The position numbers and the translations under genes are program-made. Shown one piece after another: positions 61,401-64,000 of a stretch of DNA of 64,000 bases (the stretch's first letter is position 1; every line of letters begins with the position of its first letter). This stretch comes from Alloprevotella sp. Lung230 (GTDB taxonomy: Bacteria > Bacteroidota > Bacteroidia > Bacteroidales > Bacteroidaceae): NCBI RefSeq assembly GCF_014385435.1, contig NZ_JACSUD010000008.1, positions 35,051-99,050 on the forward strand, read 5' to 3'. Under the pieces are notes generated by a model. It had not been told where the DNA came from, made no database searches, and worked only from the letters and a program-made list of their open reading frames with translations.

Positions 61401-62322
61401 AGCCCTTGCCGTCCTTGGCCTCTGTCCAGTAGTCGCGGTTGTAAGCATTGAGATGCCCCTCGTAGAAACCGAATTTGGGCAATAGGACAGGGTGTCCCGT
61501 GAGTTGGTAGAAGTCGTTGAGTAAGGCCGTGGGCTGCGCATCGACCATGAAGAAGAGGTCGATGTATTTGTCGAAATGATAGAGTTCCACCTCGCCCTTC
61601 TTTGCCGCGCCGAAGTCGTAGTGACCGGGCTTGAAGGTGTGCCACATCACACCGTAGCCCGCCGTCGACCAGTAGAAAGGTGTGGGCGAAGCCACACCTC
61701 CGTCCACCCAGTTGTTGGTGTTTTCGATGGCGATGCGTTGTCCGCGATGGGAGAAGCGGCCGTTTTGCACACCGCCGCCGTAGAAGAACTCATTGTCTTC
61801 GCACGCCAGCGTCAGTCCCACGCCTTCTTGTTGGAAAGTCGGGGCGGCAGTGGTGTGCAACACCTCGCGGTTGGAGCGGAGGTCGGTCACGGAAAGGGTT
61901 TCGGTCACGCGGTCGATCTTCACCTCCACAGCCGCTGTGGCGAGGGTGTAGTAGCGGTCGGAAGTGACGAGCTGCACCTCGCCGGCCGCCTTGCGGGGTT
62001 GCTCCACGAGGATGTCGGCCTCGGGCTTGGCGACGGGCTTTCGCACAGCGTTGCTCACGGAGTCTTGGAAATATCGGAAGATGTTGGGGCCGTAGAAGTC
62101 GATGGTGATTTTCTGCCCACGTTCGTTGAGCAGTTCTACGGCGTGGTCGTTGATTTTGCGTGCACCGTAAATCTTGGTTTTGGCCAGATTGCCGGGGCCG
62201 GTCTGCACGAGTTGCAGTTTGTCGCTGTTTTGTGCCGCAAGTGCGAGGGGGGACAATCCACCGCCCACCATGGCAAAGGCGGCCATGGAAGAGAGGAGGA
62301 AGGGAAGTTGGGTTTGTTTCAT
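58444..62322 (-). CDS. Modular GH31 glycosidase, possible alpha-N-acetylgalactosaminidase
   Basis: 1292 residues, exported by a signal peptide ending SPLALAA before QNSDK. Residues 40-760 are GH31: nucleophile Asp433 in LKTDVAWVGWGYSF and likely acid/base Asp485 in IWSGDQTGGEW. The motif and the 52-residue spacing resemble the GH31_18 alpha-GalNAc-ase group, which acts on mucin-type glycans; this subgroup call is inference. Then come fibronectin III (about 870-960), an F5/8-type C domain (about 965-1090), a dockerin-like pair of Ca-loops (GDINRDKRVDENDFTSYM and GDINRNGLIDAYDI, about 1100-1160) and a cohesin-like domain to the end. No T9SS tail or lipobox is present. It is monocistronic. Confidence 0.88.
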   Translation of the reverse strand: MKQTQLPFLLSSMAAFAMVGGGLSPLALAAQNSDKLQLVQTGPGNLAKTKIYGARKINDHAVELLNERGQKITIDFYGPNIFRYFQDSVSNAVRKPVAKPEADILVEQPRKAAGEVQLVTSDRYYTLATAAVEVKIDRVTETLSVTDLRSNREVLHTTAAPTFQQEGVGLTLACEDNEFFYGGGVQNGRFSHRGQRIAIENTNNWVDGGVASPTPFYWSTAGYGVMWHTFKPGHYDFGAAKKGEVELYHFDKYIDLFFMVDAQPTALLNDFYQLTGHPVLLPKFGFYEGHLNAYNRDYWTEAKDGKGFMKFEDGKTYNESQKNNGGIRESLNGELNNYQFSARAAIDRYIKHDMPLGWFLPNDGYGAGYGQTATLDGNIANLKSFGDYARSKGVEIGLWTQSDLHPKDSIEALLQRDIVKEVKDAGVRVLKTDVAWVGWGYSFGLNGVADVGKIMPFYGNNARPFIISLDGWAGTQRYAGIWSGDQTGGEWEYIRFHIPTFIGSGLSGQPNISSDTDGIFGGRNIPINVREFQWKTFTPMALNMDGWGANPKYPEALGGKSVALNRWYLKLKSELMPYLYTAAHEAVSGRPMIRPMFMEEANAFTLGKRTQYQFMCGDAFLVAPVYQNTAADKEGNDRRDGIYLPKGTWIDYFTGHRYAGGRILNHFDAPLWKLPVLVKADAIIPMTNPNNNPGEIRKDFRAYEIYADCGTTAEEYDDDGRTTAYLNGEGMTTQLHTKVKKDVLTLHIDKAVGNFDGLVPDKQTELRINVTAAPKRLTARVGEKKVKLTRVATREAFDQGDNVWFYDARPNLNLWVKPGEESVGEVVKNPQLLVKVEKTNVKYNALSLEVKGFVFKPAEHLLTHRGPLAAPVLDKGRSDLQAYTLTPAWNKVDNADYYEVEFDGQLYSTIRDTRLLFDQLTPLTPYSFRLRAVNADGAGPWSTFSLNTVSDPLEWAVKGVRAQTTVANQGGQGTDKLFDRDLKTMWHTAWDNSKALPFDMIVDLRAVHQLDRIEYVPREGAGNGTLLRGTYALSTDRQTWSEPTAFTWTKDDAHKTLAFTADQTARYVKFHIDEAVGGYGSGREMYVFRRPGTEGVMQGDINRDKRVDENDFTSYMNYTGLRRGDADYDYVAIGDINRNGLIDAYDISCVGVELDGGVSNANTKVSGALVLTPSAKAFKAGDVLEVKVSGKDLHAVNALSFALPYNADELEYLGLDLKGMKELVNLTYDRLHSNGKKALYPTFVNRGNNFLLEEGAPELFTIKFRAKKDGRFNLRLQDGLLVDRNLGTVSFD

Positions 62323-62353
62323 GGATGGAAAAGAGTTGTATGTTTGTGTGGAG

Positions 62354-62361
62354 CAAAGTTA
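62354..62361 (-). promoter_or_regulatory. Bacteroidota -7 box for the GH31 gene
   Basis: The minus strand reads TAACTTTG, fitting TAnnTTTG, 31 bases before the ATG. Confidence 0.55.
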
Positions 62362-62510
62362 CAATTTTCTGTGCGGTTGCGAAAGAAAAGAGGGGCAATT
62401 CCTCCACTTCTACTGTGCAAAAAAAGACAGCCTTTCCAAGTAAATCGTTTTATTTCATACAAAAAGGAACTTTTTGTAGATGCAAACTCTACTAAATCAA
62501 AACAAATGAT

Positions 62511-62518
62511 TACTTTTG
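62511..62518 (+). promoter_or_regulatory. Bacteroidota -7 box for the WcaJ homologue
   Basis: TACTTTTG fits TAnnTTTG 52 bases before the ATG at 62571. Confidence 0.55.
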
Positions 62519-62570
62519 CCCAATACCCATAACGCCTCTCGGCCTTAAATAGGCATTTATCTCATTACCT

Positions 62571-63968
62571 ATGAAATTCTCCACAAAGTTCGACCGGATG
62601 CTCCCCGCTCTCGTGATGGTGGGGGACTTAATCCTCCTCTTGCTCATCCTCATTGGTTTCAGATGGCTCAGCGACATTGAGACCATCCTCACCCTTGATG
62701 TGTTCAAACTCTTTGTGCTCAACACGCTCATCTACCTGCTGTTCATCGGCCGCAACAGCGTGGTGCTCCATCTGCGCATCGTGCGCCTCGACCAGATTGT
62801 GCGCAACATCTTTCAGCGCAGCGTCCTCTTGGCTGCCATCGGCATTCCTTCCACCTATCTGCTTGTGGACAATGCGCGGGAGATGCGTGGATTTTGGACG
62901 ATTTATCCCGCCTTCTTCGTGCTGGCTGCCATCAGTCGCATCATCCTGCGCCGCTTGCTCAAAGTGGTGCGTCGGCGCGGGCGCAACAGTTGCCAGATTG
63001 TGCTCATCGGCAATGAAGCGAGCTTGGAAGGCGTCTTTCGAGAGACGGTGCTCAACAAGCACACCGGCTACAACGCTATGGGCTATTTTGCCGACCAAGA
63101 GGTTTCCGCCTTCTCGGCCCACATCCCCTACCTCGGCCTTCCCGAGCGTGCGGTGAACTATCTGCACGAACATTATCCCTGGCTCGACCAGGTGTTCTGC
63201 GGACTGTCCTCAACGCGGTCGGCGGAGATTATGCCCATCATCAATTTCTGCGAAAACCACCTCATCCGCTTCTACGTCGTGCCCAACGTGACGACCTATC
63301 TCAGGCGTCGCGTGGAGTTTGAAACCCTCGGCGGCGATGTGCCCATCCTCTCCATCCGCCGCGAACCGCTGGAGAAGATGACCAACCGAATCATCAAGCG
63401 CACGTTCGACCTCGTGATGTCCACCTTCGCTCTCCTCGTGTTCTTCCCACCGCTCCTCCTCATTTTCGGCACGTGGATCAAACTCACCAGCCGTGGCCCC
63501 ATCTTCTTCAAGCAGAAGCGCAGCGGTGAGGACGGCAAGGAGTTTTGGTGCTACAAGTTTCGCTCCATGCGCGTCAATGCCGATGCCGACAGCCGACAAG
63601 CCACCCGCAACGACCCACGCAAAACCTACGTGGGCGAACTCATGCGCCGCACCAACATCGACGAACTCCCCCAGCTCATCAACGTCTTCTTGGGCGACAT
63701 GAGCCTCGTCGGTCCTCGCCCCCACATGCTCGTCCACACCGCACAATACAGTGCCTTGATCGACAAATACATGCTGCGCCACCAAATCAAACCCGGCATC
63801 ACGGGCTGGGCGCAGGTGACGGGCTACCGTGGCGAGACCAAAGAACTCTGGCAGATGGAAGGGCGCGTGCAGCGCGACATCTGGTACATGGAGCACTGGA
63901 CCTTCTGGCTCGACATCTCCATCATCCTCCGCACCATCTGGAAGACCGGAGAGAAAGCGGCCTATTGA
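62571..63968 (+). CDS. Undecaprenyl-phosphate sugar-1-phosphate transferase (WcaJ type)
   Basis: 465 residues. Starts synthesis of a capsule or exopolysaccharide repeat unit by moving a hexose-1-phosphate to undecaprenyl phosphate in the inner membrane. Four N-terminal helices (about 12-125), a Rossmann-like middle (CQIVLIGNEASLEGVF) and a fifth helix (about 285-305) precede the catalytic domain, with FFKQKRSGEDGKEFWCYKF, NIDELPQLINVFLGDMSLVGPRP and PGITGWAQVTGYRGET. Likely sugar glucose or galactose, not determinable. It uses the lipid carrier made by UppS. Other polysaccharide genes may follow outside the window. Confidence 0.92.
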   Translation: MKFSTKFDRMLPALVMVGDLILLLLILIGFRWLSDIETILTLDVFKLFVLNTLIYLLFIGRNSVVLHLRIVRLDQIVRNIFQRSVLLAAIGIPSTYLLVDNAREMRGFWTIYPAFFVLAAISRIILRRLLKVVRRRGRNSCQIVLIGNEASLEGVFRETVLNKHTGYNAMGYFADQEVSAFSAHIPYLGLPERAVNYLHEHYPWLDQVFCGLSSTRSAEIMPIINFCENHLIRFYVVPNVTTYLRRRVEFETLGGDVPILSIRREPLEKMTNRIIKRTFDLVMSTFALLVFFPPLLLIFGTWIKLTSRGPIFFKQKRSGEDGKEFWCYKFRSMRVNADADSRQATRNDPRKTYVGELMRRTNIDELPQLINVFLGDMSLVGPRPHMLVHTAQYSALIDKYMLRHQIKPGITGWAQVTGYRGETKELWQMEGRVQRDIWYMEHWTFWLDISIILRTIWKTGEKAAY

Positions 63969-63985
63969 GCGCCGATGCTTCGCTC

Positions 63986-64000
63986 CTCGCGCGCGTATAC
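63986..64000 (+). repeat. Start of a second copy of the miniature inverted-repeat element
   Basis: The last 15 bases, CTCGCGCGCGTATAC, equal the left end of the element at 47801-48010. The rest lies outside the window. Confidence 0.6.

Noticed and set aside
58492..61485. 997-codon plus-strand frame opposite the GH31 gene
   Set aside because: Shadow frame produced by the C-rich third positions of the real gene; Val/Glu/Gly-biased without domains.

Overview
The window is a gene-dense bacterial chromosome segment, almost certainly from the order Bacteroidales and most like the Prevotellaceae. The evidence is the Bacteroidota-type promoter boxes (TAnnTTTG), BACON-domain lipoproteins, type IX secretion (T9SS) sorting signals, DUF6089/DUF6242/DUF4491-type proteins, signal peptides whose mature chain starts with Gln, and C-rich third codon positions. 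Genus is an inference; no rRNA or tRNA gene is visible.

Layout. 1-7466: malic enzyme (cut by the window edge), divergent from a TetR-MATE-kinase unit, then gltX-kdtA. 7948-11649: purL. 11793-20397: a five-gene minus-strand cell-surface operon made of two tandem BACON lipoproteins, a subtilisin with both a lipobox-like Cys and a T9SS tail, a PorV-like barrel and a secreted protein. 20398-23144: repeats, one small secreted protein, and a DnaA-box-bearing intergenic region. 23145-33309: DUF6242-like lipoprotein, DUF6089-like barrel, uppS, bamA, ispD, a GH3-family protein and an Ig-like lipoprotein. 33452-37649 (minus): Lrp regulator, DUF4491, a GATase-dipeptidase fusion, an M28/glutaminyl-cyclase-like lipoprotein and sufE. 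38164-41553: AspT-type exchanger facing an acyl-CoA synthetase. 42040-47640: an AT-richer patch with an orphan lipoprotein, ribD, a DUF5131-like gene, an IS982-type insertion sequence and a HigBA/ImmA toxin-antitoxin pair. 48386-56325 (minus): the distal half of the division and cell-wall cluster, murG-murC-ftsQ-ftsA-ftsZ-ftsZ-yqeY, with two complete tandem ftsZ genes. 56507-58100: adhesin remnant, second insertion sequence and repeats. 58444-63968: a large modular GH31 glycosidase, divergent from a WcaJ-type sugar-phosphate transferase.

How parts fit. The surface operon, the glutaminyl-cyclase-like enzyme, BamA and the GH31 enzyme describe a cell that exports many surface proteins, probably for host protein and glycan use. 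Precursor supply for the envelope is represented by ispD, uppS, kdtA, murC, murG and the WcaJ homologue.

The most unusual signals are the tandem ftsZ pair, a set of intergenic arrays of palindromic 21-22 bp units whose sequence differs by locus while the spacing stays near 21 bp, a miniature inverted-repeat element that recurs at the window end, the GATase-M19 fusion, and the BACON/subtilisin/PorV-like surface operon.
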